This document shows, in pieces, positions 24,387 through 33,532 of a DNA stretch of 64,000 nt. The stretch covers positions 1 through 64,000 of the forward strand of contig JBDZUM010000004.1 in assembly GCA_040255215.1 (NCBI GenBank). Direction: 5' to 3'. The translations under genes and the position numbers were made by a program. The stretch is from JAQSWP01 sp040255215. Lineage in GTDB: Bacteria; Pseudomonadota; Alphaproteobacteria; Reyranellales; JAQSWP01. The first letter of the stretch is position 1; the number at the start of each line of letters is the position of its first letter. The notes beneath the pieces are model-generated. The model was not told the origin of the DNA. It did no database searches and saw nothing but the letters and a program-made list of their open reading frames with translations.

Positions 24387-25168
24387 TGCTGGTCGACAGC
24401 CACTGCCATCTCGACTTCCCCGAGCTGGCGTCGGAGATCGACGCCGTGGTCGATCGCGCCCGTGGCGCCGGGGTGGGGACGATGCTGACCATCGGCACCA
24501 GCCTTGAGCGCTTTCCCGGCGTGCTGGCCATGGCCGAACGCTTCCCCGACGTCTGGTGCAGCGTCGGCGTGCATCCGCACGAGGCCGAGAAGGAAGGGCA
24601 GAACACGCCCGACCGGCTGATCGAGCTGGCGGGCCATCCCCGGGTCGTCGGCATCGGCGAGACCGGCCTGGACTATTACTACGAGCATTCCCCGCGCCAG
24701 CAGCAGCGCGACAGTTTCCGCGCCCATATCGCCGCCGCCCGATCCACCGGCCTGCCGCTGATCGTCCATACCCGCGACGCCGACGAGGAAACCGCCGCGA
24801 TCCTGCGCGAAGAGCAGGGCAAGGGGCCCTTTCCCGGCTTGATCCATTGCTTTAGCTCATCCAGACAAGTATCTGATATTGCGCTGGAATTGGGGATGTA
24901 TATCTCGATTTCGGGTATCGTTACCTTCAAGGCGGCCGAGGAATTGCGGCAGATCGTGCGCGACATCCCGCTCGACCGGCTGCTGGTCGAGACCGACTCG
25001 CCCTATCTGGCCCCGGTGCCCAAGCGTGGGAAGCGCAACGAGCCCGCCTTCGTTGCCCATACGGCGGCCAAGGTGGCCGAACTGAAGGGGGTCGGCATGG
25101 CGGAACTGACGGAAGCAACAACCGAGAATTTTTTCCGTCTTTTCAATAAAGTACCGGAACGAGCTTAA
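24386..25168 (+). CDS. tatD: TatD-family metal-dependent hydrolase (DNase)
   Basis: A TIM-barrel amidohydrolase of 260 residues with all metal-ligand motifs: DSHCHLDFP, GETGLDYYY, VHTRDAD, HCFSSS and ETDSPYLAP. TatD proteins have 3'-5' exonuclease activity and, in bacteria, are linked to DNA repair or turnover. The start codon shares its A with the metG stop. It sits in the conserved tmk-holB-metG-tatD-MBL operon. Confidence 0.92.
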   Translation: MLVDSHCHLDFPELASEIDAVVDRARGAGVGTMLTIGTSLERFPGVLAMAERFPDVWCSVGVHPHEAEKEGQNTPDRLIELAGHPRVVGIGETGLDYYYEHSPRQQQRDSFRAHIAAARSTGLPLIVHTRDADEETAAILREEQGKGPFPGLIHCFSSSRQVSDIALELGMYISISGIVTFKAAEELRQIVRDIPLDRLLVETDSPYLAPVPKRGKRNEPAFVAHTAAKVAELKGVGMAELTEATTENFFRLFNKVPERA

Positions 25169-25184
25169 AGATCGGTTTAGTTTG

Positions 25185-25955
25185 ATGCGGGTAACGATTC
25201 TAGGCTGCGGCACTTCGGGCGGCGTGCCGCGCGTCGGCGGCAAGGATGGCGCTGGCGATTGGGGCGCCTGCGATCCCAAGAATCCCCGCAACCGGCGGCG
25301 CCGTTGCTCGATCCTGGTGCAGAACGGACCGACCACGGTGCTGGTCGACACCTCGCCGGACTGCCGCGAGCAGCTTATCGATGCCCGTGTAGGCCGGCTC
25401 GACGGCGTGATCTGGACCCACGAGCATGCGGACCAGCTGCACGGCGTGGATGACCCGCGGGCGCTGGCGCTGCGCCAGGGGCCGATCGAGGGCTGGGCCG
25501 ACGAGCGGACCTGGAAGATCCTGCGCCATCGCTTCGGCTATTGCTTCAGCAGTGAGGAGGCGGGCTGGTACAACCCGATCTACCGGCCCAAGCTGATCGA
25601 CGGGCCGTTCAAGATCGGCCAGATCGAGGTCACGCCCTTCGAGCAGGACCACGGCACGATTCCGACGCTGGGGCTGCGCTTCGGACCCATCGCCTACGTC
25701 AACGACGTGGTGCGGCTGGAGGAGGCGGCATTCGCGGCCCTGGCCGGCGTCGACACCATGATCGTCGACGCCATGCGCTATACCCCGCACCCGACCCATG
25801 CCCATGTCGAGCTGGCGCTGAACTGGATCGCCCGGGTGGCGCCACGGCGGGCGGTGCTGACCAATTTGCATGTCGACCTGGATTACGAGCGGCTGCGAGG
25901 CGAATTGCCGGCTGGCGTCGAGCCCGCTTACGATGGCTTGGAAATCGAGGCCTGA
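25185..25955 (+). CDS. Metallo-beta-lactamase fold hydrolase (PhnP-like)
   Basis: An MBL-fold protein of 256 residues with the metal-binding segment THEHADQLHGVDD, an earlier DTSPDCREQ and a later HPTHAHVE-like His cluster. It resembles PhnP-type cyclic phosphodiesterases, but no phn genes are near. It follows tatD by 16 bp in the same operon. The ATG at 25185 was chosen over the TTG one codon upstream. Confidence 0.88.
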   Translation: MRVTILGCGTSGGVPRVGGKDGAGDWGACDPKNPRNRRRRCSILVQNGPTTVLVDTSPDCREQLIDARVGRLDGVIWTHEHADQLHGVDDPRALALRQGPIEGWADERTWKILRHRFGYCFSSEEAGWYNPIYRPKLIDGPFKIGQIEVTPFEQDHGTIPTLGLRFGPIAYVNDVVRLEEAAFAALAGVDTMIVDAMRYTPHPTHAHVELALNWIARVAPRRAVLTNLHVDLDYERLRGELPAGVEPAYDGLEIEA

Positions 25956-25974
25956 GCCTGTCTGGAGCCCTGCC

Positions 25975-26643
25975 ATGCGCTGGTTAGCCGTCCTGCCGCT
26001 GATTCTGGCCCTGATTCCGGGCGCCTCGACGGCCGTCGCCCAGGAAACCCTGGCCCTGCCGGTCGGCAAGTACCTCGATTTCGCCACCGCCTCGGATTCG
26101 CGGTCGCTCACCGAGGACGACAGCCTGGTGATGCGGCGCTGGGTCGACAACAACATCGAGAACATCGTCGAACTGGTGTCGGTCGACCGGGAGCAGGGCA
26201 GCGCCACTGTGCATTTCGCCTCGGCCAGGATGACCCTGCCGATCCCGCTGGGCTGGTACGCCATGGACGACGGCGAGCGCGGCGCGGCGTTCACGGCCGA
26301 CGAGAACGTCCGCATCATCGCCCGCCAGCTCGATCTCGAGTTCGAGGGCATGAAGAGCATCGAGGAATACGCCTCGGTCAAACGCGCCATCCAGCAGCAG
26401 CGCGCGCCGCGGGCCCGCATCGCCGAAAAGCGGCTGAGCACCGGCCAAATCGTCAATGTCTACGAGGCCGTGCCGGCGCGGCCCAACGACAGCGGGCCGC
26501 GCGCCATCTTCGAGGTGCTGACGCCGCATCCGACCGACAAGCGCCGCGGTCATCAGATCCTGTTCGGCGTTCCGGACGGCCAGGAGGAGAAGTATCTGCC
26601 GCTGCTTGGGTTGGTAATGAGAGATCGTAAGATCGACTGGTAA
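25975..26643 (+). CDS. Secreted hypothetical protein, 222 aa
   Basis: It has a clear signal peptide (about 1-23, ending in AVAQ) and a soluble mature domain with no recognised family. Several Asp/Glu clusters are present, but no obvious catalytic motif. It follows the MBL hydrolase by 19 bp, so may be the last gene of that operon. It ends just before an AT-rich block that separates it from mazG. Confidence 0.65.
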   Translation: MRWLAVLPLILALIPGASTAVAQETLALPVGKYLDFATASDSRSLTEDDSLVMRRWVDNNIENIVELVSVDREQGSATVHFASARMTLPIPLGWYAMDDGERGAAFTADENVRIIARQLDLEFEGMKSIEEYASVKRAIQQQRAPRARIAEKRLSTGQIVNVYEAVPARPNDSGPRAIFEVLTPHPTDKRRGHQILFGVPDGQEEKYLPLLGLVMRDRKIDW

Positions 26644-26658
26644 ATATCTTTTATCATT

Positions 26659-26689
26659 TAATATATATTATTTTCCATAATATATATTA
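26659..26689. promoter_or_regulatory. AT-rich double palindrome upstream of mazG
   Basis: The self-palindrome TAATATATATTA occurs twice (26659-26670 and 26678-26689), 19 bp apart start to start, in a sharply AT-rich patch of an otherwise GC-rich genome. The spacing is close to two helical turns, as in tandem operator sites, and the pair could also fold as one long hairpin. It lies 73 bp before mazG. Confidence 0.5.
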
Positions 26690-26761
26690 TGCGATCTTTG
26701 GGTTGCTTCCCTCAGGGCCCTGCGTTATGGTTCGCGACCTCTCACATCAGGCAGAATCCCG

Positions 26762-27619
26762 ATGTCCCGTGTCCCGCCGCCCGATCCCAGCAAGCCCGGC
26801 ATCGACCGCCTGATCGAGGTGATGGCGCGGCTGCGCGACAAGGAGCATGGCTGTCCGTGGGATCTCGAGCAGGATTTCGGCTCGATCGCGCCCTACACCA
26901 TCGAGGAAGCCTACGAGGTCGCCGACGCCATCGCCCGAGGCGACATGGCCGGGCTGAAGGAAGAACTTGGCGATCTGCTGCTGCAGGTCGTCTACCACGC
27001 CCAGATGGCGCGTGAGATGGCCTCCGAGGCCGGCGCCTTCGATTTCGAGGCCGTCGCGCAGGGCATCGCCGACAAGATGATCAGCCGCCATCCGCATGTC
27101 TTCGGCGACCAGCGGATCGACAGCGCCCAGGCCCAGACCAGCAACTGGGAGCAATTCAAGGCAGCCGAACGGGCCGCAAAGGCAGCGGCCACCGGCAAGC
27201 CGCCCAGCATTCTGGAGGGAATCGCCCTCGCCCTTCCCGCCCTGATGCGGGCCGAGAAGCTGCAGAAGCGGGCCGCCCGGGTCGGGTTCGAATGGCCCGA
27301 CGTGCGGCAGGTTTTCGACAAGGTCGAGGAAGAACTTGGCGAGGTACGGGCCGAGGTCGACGGCGCCCGGGACAAGGAGCGCCTGACCGACGAGATCGGC
27401 GACGTGCTGTTCGTGGTGGCAAATCTGGCGCGCCAGCTCGGGATCGACCCGGAAGTGGCGCTGCGGCACGCCAATGCCAAGTTCGAGCGTCGCTTCGGCC
27501 ATGTCGAACGCAGCCTGCAGGCGGCCGGACGGCCGCTGCAGCAGGCCTCGCTCGAGGAAATGGAGGATCTGTGGCAGGAGGCCAAGCGGCTTGAACGCGG
27601 CCCCGCAACCGGCGGATGA
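26762..27619 (+). CDS. mazG: Nucleoside triphosphate pyrophosphohydrolase MazG
   Basis: A 285-residue all-alpha NTP pyrophosphatase with tandem MazG repeats. The metal-binding acidic signatures are visible in EEAYEVADAI and KEELGDLLLQ of the first unit and in EEELGEVRAE and DEIGDVLF of the second. It hydrolyses (d)NTPs, removes aberrant nucleotides and can lower ppGpp. It is preceded by the AT-rich palindromic region and followed by an SDR gene 43 bp away. Confidence 0.95.
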   Translation: MSRVPPPDPSKPGIDRLIEVMARLRDKEHGCPWDLEQDFGSIAPYTIEEAYEVADAIARGDMAGLKEELGDLLLQVVYHAQMAREMASEAGAFDFEAVAQGIADKMISRHPHVFGDQRIDSAQAQTSNWEQFKAAERAAKAAATGKPPSILEGIALALPALMRAEKLQKRAARVGFEWPDVRQVFDKVEEELGEVRAEVDGARDKERLTDEIGDVLFVVANLARQLGIDPEVALRHANAKFERRFGHVERSLQAAGRPLQQASLEEMEDLWQEAKRLERGPATGG

Positions 27620-27662
27620 TCGGCCAGCCCGAACGGCAGCAAGAAGTTACAGGGAGGTAACC

Positions 27663-28427
27663 ATGGCGACCCAGAAAAAGACGATCTTCATTACCGGCGC
27701 CACCGCCGGCTTCGGCGAAGCCATGGCGCGCCGTTTCGCCGCTGCCGGCCATTCCCTGATCCTGACCGGCCGCCGGGCCGACCGCCTGGCCAAGCTCAAG
27801 AGCGAACTGAAAGCGCCGGTGCACACGATCGAACTCGACGTGCGCGACCGCAAGGCGGTCGAAGCGGCGGTCGCCGCCCTTCCCGACCAATTCAAGGCGG
27901 TCGATATCCTGATCAACAATGCCGGCCTGGCGCTGGGTCTGGAGCCTGCCCACAAGGTCGCCATGGAAGACTGGGAGGGCATGATCGACACCAACATCAA
28001 GGGCCTGCTCTACGTCACGCGCGCGCTACTGCCGGGCATGGTCGAGCGCGACCGCGGCCACGTCGTCAATCTCGGCTCGGTCGCCGGCACCTACCCCTAT
28101 CCCGGCGGCAACGTCTATGGCGGCACCAAGGCCTTCGTGCACCAGTTCTCGCTCAACCTGCGCGCCGACCTCCTCGGCTCGCGCATTCGCGTCACCAGCG
28201 TCGAGCCGGGCATGGCGGAAACCGAATTCTCGGTGGTGCGCTTCAAGGGCGATGCCGGCAAGGCCAAGGACGTTTACAAGGGCCTGCAGCCGATGACGCC
28301 CGACAACATCGCCCAGACCATCGAGTTCATCACCACCATCCTGCCCGAGCACGTCAACATCAACACCATCGAAATGATGCCGGTGATGCAGGCCTTCTCA
28401 CCGTTCGCGGTCAAGCGCGAGGGCTGA
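27663..28427 (+). CDS. Short-chain dehydrogenase, YdfG-like (3-hydroxy acid / malonic semialdehyde reductase)
   Basis: A Rossmann-fold SDR of 254 residues. The cofactor loop is TGATAGFGEA, NNAGLALG follows, and the active site has Ser and YGGTK. Similar proteins reduce 3-hydroxy acids, serine or malonic semialdehyde with NADP. AGGGAGG precedes the ATG. Its neighbour is an aldehyde dehydrogenase, so the two might work on a common semialdehyde pathway, but the 192-bp gap with a hairpin argues for separate transcription. Confidence 0.88.
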   Translation: MATQKKTIFITGATAGFGEAMARRFAAAGHSLILTGRRADRLAKLKSELKAPVHTIELDVRDRKAVEAAVAALPDQFKAVDILINNAGLALGLEPAHKVAMEDWEGMIDTNIKGLLYVTRALLPGMVERDRGHVVNLGSVAGTYPYPGGNVYGGTKAFVHQFSLNLRADLLGSRIRVTSVEPGMAETEFSVVRFKGDAGKAKDVYKGLQPMTPDNIAQTIEFITTILPEHVNINTIEMMPVMQAFSPFAVKREG

Positions 28428-28436
28428 TACCGGCTG

Positions 28437-28460
28437 CGCCCGTCCGCCTTGCGACGGGCG
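28437..28460 (+). terminator. Weak hairpin after the SDR gene
   Basis: An 8-bp perfect stem (CGCCCGTC 28437-28444 with GACGGGCG 28453-28460), 8-base loop, followed 10 bases on by a short T run. It may terminate the mazG-SDR transcript. Confidence 0.45.
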
Positions 28461-28619
28461 GTGTGCGCCTATTTTCGGCGGCGTGCGGATGGCGCGCGGC
28501 TGCGTTCGCGATGCGCGGATCGGCGTCTGGCGGCGCAGGCGTGATCTGCGCGGGCGTCATTGTACGCGTTCGTCCCCTCGCCCATACTCGCCGCCGAACA
28601 AGGAAAACGGAGGTCGTCC

Positions 28620-30053
28620 ATGTATCCCAACACCGAGCTTTTCATCGATGGCGCGTGGAGCGGCAGCGCGGCGAAGAAAACCATCGACGTCCTCAACCCG
28701 GCCACCGGCGAGACCATCGGTACGGTGGCGCAGGCGGGCAAGGCGGATCTCGATCGCGCCCTGAAGGCGGTCGAGAAAGGCTTCGCCGCCTGGAAGAAGG
28801 TGTCCGCCTTCGATCGCTCGAAGGTGCTGCGCAAGGCGGGCGACCTGGTGCGCGCCCGGGCCGACGAGATCGGCCGCATCATGACCCTGGAACAGGGCAA
28901 GCCGATGATCGAGGCCAAGATGGAGGCCATGGCGGCCGGCGACATCATGGACTGGTTCGCCGAAGAGGCGCGGCGCACCTATGGCCGCGTCATCCCCGCC
29001 CGCGCCGATGGCGTCTACCAGCTCGTGGTCAAGGAGCCGGTCGGGCCGGTCGCCGCTTTCACGCCGTGGAACTTCCCGATCAACCAGGCGGTGCGCAAGA
29101 TCTCCGCGGCGCTGGCTGCCGGCTGCTCGATCGTGCTGAAAGGCCCGGAGGAAACCCCGGCAAGCTGCGCGGCGCTGGTGAAGTGCTACGAGGATGCCGG
29201 GGTGCCGGCCGGCGTCGTCAATCTGGTGTTCGGCGTGCCGGCGGAAATTTCCGAATACCTGATCCCGCATCCGACGATCCGCAAGGTGACCTTCACCGGC
29301 TCGACGGCCGTGGGCAAGCATCTCGCCATGCTGGCCGGCCAGCACATGAAGCGCATCACCATGGAGCTGGGCGGGCACGCGCCGGCCATCGTGTTCGAGG
29401 ACGCCGACATCGACAAGGCGGTGAAGATCCTGAGCGGCTCGAAGTTCCGCAACGCCGGACAGGTCTGCGTCTCCCCCACCCGCTTCCTGGTGCACGACAC
29501 GGTCTACGACCGGTTCGTCGACGGTTTCGTCGCCGCGGCCAAGGCGGTCAAGGTCGGCGACGGCCTCGAGAAGGACACCGCGATGGGGCCGCTGGCCAAT
29601 TCGCGCCGGATCGACGCCATGCAGGGCTTCGTTTCCGACGCGGTGGCGAAGGGCGCCAATCTGCGCACCGGCGGCAAGCGCATCGGCAACAAGGGCAATT
29701 TCTTCGAGCCGACGGTGCTGACCGACGTGCCGATGGAGGCGCGCATCATGCACGAGGAGCCGTTCGGCCCGATCGCGCCCATCGCCCGCTTCCGCGAATT
29801 CGACGAGGTGGTCGAGGAGGCCAACCGCCTGCCCTACGGCCTGGCGGCTTACGCCTACACGAGGTCGGCGAAGACGGCCGGCGCCATCGGGGCGGCGTTC
29901 GAGAGCGGCATGGTGTCGATCAACCATCATGGGCTGGCCCTGCCCGAGACGCCGTTCGGCGGCGTCAAGGATTCGGGTTTCGGTTCCGAAGGCGGTTCGG
30001 AGGCGATCGAGGCCTATCTGAACACGAAGTTCATCACCCAGGCGTCGCTTTAG
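28620..30053 (+). CDS. NAD(P)-dependent aldehyde dehydrogenase, succinate-semialdehyde dehydrogenase-like
   Basis: A 477-residue aldehyde dehydrogenase with catalytic Glu in MELGGHAP and catalytic Cys in NAGQVCVSPTR. The cofactor motif FTGSTAVGK suggests GabD-like or lactaldehyde-dehydrogenase specificity. The start ATG has a CGGAGG-type site. It is monocistronic and converges with the broken dioxygenase gene. The substrate cannot be fixed from sequence; semialdehydes of amino-acid or aromatic degradation are likely. Confidence 0.9.
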   Translation: MYPNTELFIDGAWSGSAAKKTIDVLNPATGETIGTVAQAGKADLDRALKAVEKGFAAWKKVSAFDRSKVLRKAGDLVRARADEIGRIMTLEQGKPMIEAKMEAMAAGDIMDWFAEEARRTYGRVIPARADGVYQLVVKEPVGPVAAFTPWNFPINQAVRKISAALAAGCSIVLKGPEETPASCAALVKCYEDAGVPAGVVNLVFGVPAEISEYLIPHPTIRKVTFTGSTAVGKHLAMLAGQHMKRITMELGGHAPAIVFEDADIDKAVKILSGSKFRNAGQVCVSPTRFLVHDTVYDRFVDGFVAAAKAVKVGDGLEKDTAMGPLANSRRIDAMQGFVSDAVAKGANLRTGGKRIGNKGNFFEPTVLTDVPMEARIMHEEPFGPIAPIARFREFDEVVEEANRLPYGLAAYAYTRSAKTAGAIGAAFESGMVSINHHGLALPETPFGGVKDSGFGSEGGSEAIEAYLNTKFITQASL

Positions 30054-30071
30054 TTCGAGTCGGGGCCGGCG

Positions 30072-30908
30072 TCAGGCGGCGCCGGCCTCGCCGCGCATGA
30101 CGAAGTCGTAGCGGGCGTGCACCTCGCCCGCCGCTTCGTCGTGCGCGAAGTCGACGATCAGCGCGTCCTTCACGCCGAACACCGCATCCGACTGGAGATA
30201 CTCGTCGCCGCGCACGAAGATATGCGTGGTCAGCGTCTCGTAGCCGGGCGCGGAGACGATGAAATGCAGATGCGCCGGCCGATAGGCATGGCGCCCCAGC
30301 GCCAGCAGCAGCCGGCCGACCGGCCCGTCGGTCGGCACCGGATAGCTGACCGGCTTGACGGTGCGGAAGCTGTAGGCGCCATCTGCCCCGGTCCGAAAAC
30401 GGCCGCGCAGATTGAATTCCGGCGCATCGGCATCCTGCACGTCGTAGAGCCCGTTGGGCGCCGTCTGCCAAACGTCGAGCACGGCGCCGGCGATCGGCCT
30501 GCCTTGACTATCGAACACCCGGCCGCTGACCAGCGTCTTCTCGCCGCCCTCGGTGGCGGCGGAGATGTCGCTGCCCATGGGCAGGTCTGGCGCGCCCTCG
30601 ACGTAGAACGGCCCCAGCACCGTCGACGGCGTCTCCCCGCCTTCGCGCCGGTTGTTCAGCGCGTCGACCAGCATCGACAGGCCCAGCGTGTCCGACAGCA
30701 GGATAAATTCCTGCCGCTTGTCGTCGCAGGTCTGGCCGGTGGCGGTCAGGAAGCGGATCGCCTGCAGTCATTCCTCGGGCGTCAGGCGGGTTTCGCGCGC
30801 GAAGTCGTGCAGATGGCGCACCAGCGCTTCCATCAGCTGGCGCAGGCGTGGATCGGAGGCGGCCTGCATGCGGCCGATGACGGCTTCCGTAAGGCCTTTC
30901 TCCGTCAT
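30072..30908 (-). pseudogene. Intradiol ring-cleavage dioxygenase broken by an in-frame TGA
   Basis: The reading frame is continuous over 278 codons except for TGA at complement 30768-30770. Upstream coding ends in RLTPEE and downstream it resumes at once with LQAIRFLTATGQ, so the TGA most likely replaces a Trp codon (TGG). The catalytic half is intact, with Fe ligands in PNGLYDVQ (Tyr) and HAYRPAHLHF (Tyr, two His). The family cleaves catechol or hydroxyquinol. The start has GGGGAGGGG upstream. The lesion would remove the whole catalytic domain unless translation restarts at complement 30674. A sequencing error must be excluded. Confidence 0.85.
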
Positions 30909-30925
30909 CCACCCCTCCCCGGTGT

Positions 30926-31726
30926 CTACTTCTCCGCCGAAAGATCGAGCAGTGGCAGCTGCTCGGCCAGATAGAGCCTGTGCAGTTCGCGCCAGCTGGC
31001 CGGATCGACCGCGCTCAGCACGCCGCCCTGGTGCACCGTAGGCCGGTAGTCGTCGCCGTTGAAATGCGCCGCCCGGCCGCCGGCCTCCTCCACCATCAGC
31101 GTTCCCGCCGCATGATCCCACGGTTTGACGAAGCGGTAGAGATTGAAGTGGCTGTTGCCGGCCAGCATCTCGATGTATTCGAGCCCGGCGCAGAACAGGC
31201 TGCCCATGCCCTTGACCAGCTTCAGTCGCTCGGGATTGGCCTTTTCGAGGAACTGCCGCTTGAACTTGAAGCCGACATAGCCAGACATGTCGGCCAGCGC
31301 GGTGGCGGAGGGAAAGCGGATTTTCTCGCCATTGAGCCAGGCGCCGCCGCCCAGTGTCGCCGCGGCCGCGCGCCTGCCCAGCGGGTCGTAGACCCAGCCG
31401 CCGATGGTGCGGCCCCTTTCCGCCAGCGCCACGATGATGGCGAAGCGCGGACGGCTGCCGGCGAAGTTCGACGTGCCGTCGAGCGGATCGACGATCCAGG
31501 CGCGCTCTTCGCTGCCGATGGCCTTGATCAGCGCCGGATCGGCGGCGACCGCCTCCTCGCCGACCACGACGACGCCCGGCAGGATGCGCTGCAGGCCTTC
31601 GGTCAGGCGCTTTTCGGCGGCGACGTCGGCGACGGTGACGAGGTCGCCGGGCTTCTTCTCCCGCACCTCGCCCGCCGACAGCTTGCCGAAGCGCGGCAGC
31701 AGGTCGATTTCCGCCGTCTGCCGCAT
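30926..31726 (-). CDS. Inositol-monophosphatase-family phosphatase
   Basis: The Mg-dependent sugar phosphatase motifs are present: GEEAV, DPLDGTSNF and the C-terminal WDHAAGTLMVEEAGG. The substrate may be a sugar phosphate, 3'-phosphoadenosine nucleotides or histidinol phosphate. ATG 31726 is the first canonical start outside groES, but residues that look like family sequence continue upstream to a CTG (31789) overlapping the groES stop as CTGA. An ATG at 31867 lies inside groES. The true protein is therefore 266-287 residues. Confidence 0.85.
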   Translation of the reverse strand: MRQTAEIDLLPRFGKLSAGEVREKKPGDLVTVADVAAEKRLTEGLQRILPGVVVVGEEAVAADPALIKAIGSEERAWIVDPLDGTSNFAGSRPRFAIIVALAERGRTIGGWVYDPLGRRAAAATLGGGAWLNGEKIRFPSATALADMSGYVGFKFKRQFLEKANPERLKLVKGMGSLFCAGLEYIEMLAGNSHFNLYRFVKPWDHAAGTLMVEEAGGRAAHFNGDDYRPTVHQGGVLSAVDPASWRELHRLYLAEQLPLLDLSAEK

Positions 31727-31785
31727 CAGCGCCAGAACGTCGGCGCTGATGTTGGCAGGCAGGTCGGCCCGTGTGGCGATGCGGC

Positions 31786-32073
31786 TCAGACCAGCACGCC
31801 CATGATGTCGGACTCGGAGAGGATCACCATCTCTTCGCCGTCCACCTTGACCTCGGTACCCGACCACTTGCCATACAGCACCTTGTTGCCGACCTTGACG
31901 TCGATCGGGATCAGCTTGCCGTCGGCGCCGCGCTTGCCCGGCCCGGCGGCGACCACCTTGCCCTGCTGCGGCTTTTCCTGCGCGGTCTCGGGGATGATGA
32001 TGCCGCCCTTGGTCTTGGTGTCGACCTTCTCGGGCTTGACCAGGATGCGGTCGTGCAGCGGACGGAAACTCAT
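31786..32073 (-). CDS. groES: Co-chaperonin GroES
   Basis: A 95-residue chaperonin-10 with MSFRPLHDRILVKP, the mobile-loop GGIIIPETAQEKP and the C-terminal LSESDIMGVL. GroES caps GroEL for protein folding. No groEL follows; the next gene leftward is a phosphatase. Either the chaperonin partner lies elsewhere, or this is an extra groES copy. No CIRCE-type inverted repeat is seen in the 97-bp upstream gap. Confidence 0.96.
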   Translation of the reverse strand: MSFRPLHDRILVKPEKVDTKTKGGIIIPETAQEKPQQGKVVAAGPGKRGADGKLIPIDVKVGNKVLYGKWSGTEVKVDGEEMVILSESDIMGVLV

Positions 32074-32170
32074 GTGATTTCTCTCCTGGAATGTCGGTGG
32101 CCGCCCCGATTCCGGGCGGCCGGGCACCGGTTATAGGGACTGCCCGCCCGCCTCGTCAATCGAGGGAAAT

Positions 32171-33379
32171 TCAGGCTGCCGGGCCGGGTTCCCGGGGCAT
32201 CCGGGCCTCCAGACGGGCGCGCGCCGCAGTATCGAGCATCACCCGCAAATGGGTCGTGCCCTCGCCGTCGTGGCGCTCCAGCACCCGGCCGTGGCGGTAG
32301 AGCCAGGCCAGCAGGGCGCCGTCGGTCTGCGGCACGTCGAGTTCGACCGGTTTCTCGTCGATCGACAGGGCGCCGTCGATGGCCGCCAGCAGGTCTTCGA
32401 CGCCCTCACCGGTCAGAGCAGAGATCGGCACGCGCGTGCCGGCAGCACTCGGGCTGCTGCCCAGCAGGCGGCGGCGGGCCACCTCGTCGATCAGGTCGAT
32501 CTTGTTCAGCGCTTCGATCAGCTCGCCGCCGATCACCCGGTCGTGCAGGCCGATCTCCGACAGCACGGTCTCGACGTCCTGCCGCTGCGCCTCGCTGTCG
32601 GGATGGGCAACGTCGCGCACATGCACGATGACGTCGGCCTCGATGACCTCCTCCAACGTGGCGCGGAAGGCGGCGACAAGATCGGTCGGCAGATCGGCGA
32701 TGAAGCCCACCGTGTCCGACAGCACGACCTCGCGGCCCGATGGCAGGCGTACCGAGCGCATGGTGGGGTCGAGGGTGGCGAACAGCAGATCCTTGGCGAA
32801 GACCTGAGACCGGGTCAGGCGGTTGAACAGCGTCGACTTGCCGGCGTTGGTGTAGCCGACCAGCGCCACTACCGGCAGGTCCGCGCGTTTGCGACCTTTG
32901 CGCTGGAGATCGCGGGTGCGGCGCACCTCGTCCAGCTCGCGCTTGAGCCGCACGATGCGGTCGCCGATCAGCCGTCGGTCGATTTCGAGCTGCGATTCGC
33001 CGGGGCCGCCCAGGAAGCCGAAGCCGCCGCGCTGGCGTTCCAAGTGGGTCCAGGACCGCACCAGCCGCGAGCGCTGGTAGCTCAGCGCCGCCAGTTCGAC
33101 CTGCAGCCGGCCTTCATGGGTGCGGGCGCGGGCGCCGAAGATCTCCAGGATCAAGCCTGTGCGGTCGATGACCTTGCATTCCAGGCCGCGCTCCAGATTG
33201 CGCTGCTGCACCGGGCTCAGCTTGCAGTCGAAGATCGCGACGGTGATGCCGAGATCGGCGAAGGCGCCCTTGAGCCGGTCGAGCGCGCCCGAGCCGATGA
33301 ACGTGTTCGGCCGCACGCGGTTGACCGGCAGAATCTCGCTCAGCATGACTTCGAGCTCGATCGCCGCCGCCAGGCCCAC
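32171..33379 (-). CDS. hflX: Ribosome-associated GTPase HflX
   Basis: An N-terminal HflX domain and a G domain with VGYTNAGKSTLFN (G1), DTVGFI (G3) and NKID (G4). HflX splits stalled or 100S ribosomes. The start is problematic. GTG 33379 is the first canonical start, but typical HflX sequence (AAVIRPRVPGD and later EDARLEEAVGL) extends at least 25 codons upstream in the same frame. That frame runs back to the hfq TAG stop with no ATG, GTG or TTG; an ATC at 33508 is the only near-cognate option. Confidence 0.93.
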   Translation of the reverse strand: MGLAAAIELEVMLSEILPVNRVRPNTFIGSGALDRLKGAFADLGITVAIFDCKLSPVQQRNLERGLECKVIDRTGLILEIFGARARTHEGRLQVELAALSYQRSRLVRSWTHLERQRGGFGFLGGPGESQLEIDRRLIGDRIVRLKRELDEVRRTRDLQRKGRKRADLPVVALVGYTNAGKSTLFNRLTRSQVFAKDLLFATLDPTMRSVRLPSGREVVLSDTVGFIADLPTDLVAAFRATLEEVIEADVIVHVRDVAHPDSEAQRQDVETVLSEIGLHDRVIGGELIEALNKIDLIDEVARRRLLGSSPSAAGTRVPISALTGEGVEDLLAAIDGALSIDEKPVELDVPQTDGALLAWLYRHGRVLERHDGEGTTHLRVMLDTAARARLEARMPREPGPAA

Positions 33380-33532
33380 GGCCTCTTCCAGCCGGGCGTC
33401 TTCGTCGCGCGCTTCGAAACGGTCGCCGGGAACGCGCGGCCGGATGACGGCGGCGCGCGTCGGCGCCGCTTTCGTTTCCCGCGATCCCTCGTGGTTCGCC
33501 TGCGTGATGGTCTGACCCGCTCTTGAAACGGT

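Noticed and set aside
30768..30770. TGA read as Trp or selenocysteine
   Set aside because: TGA is used as a normal stop by many genes in the window, and I see no selenocysteine-type element; nonsense mutation or error is simpler.
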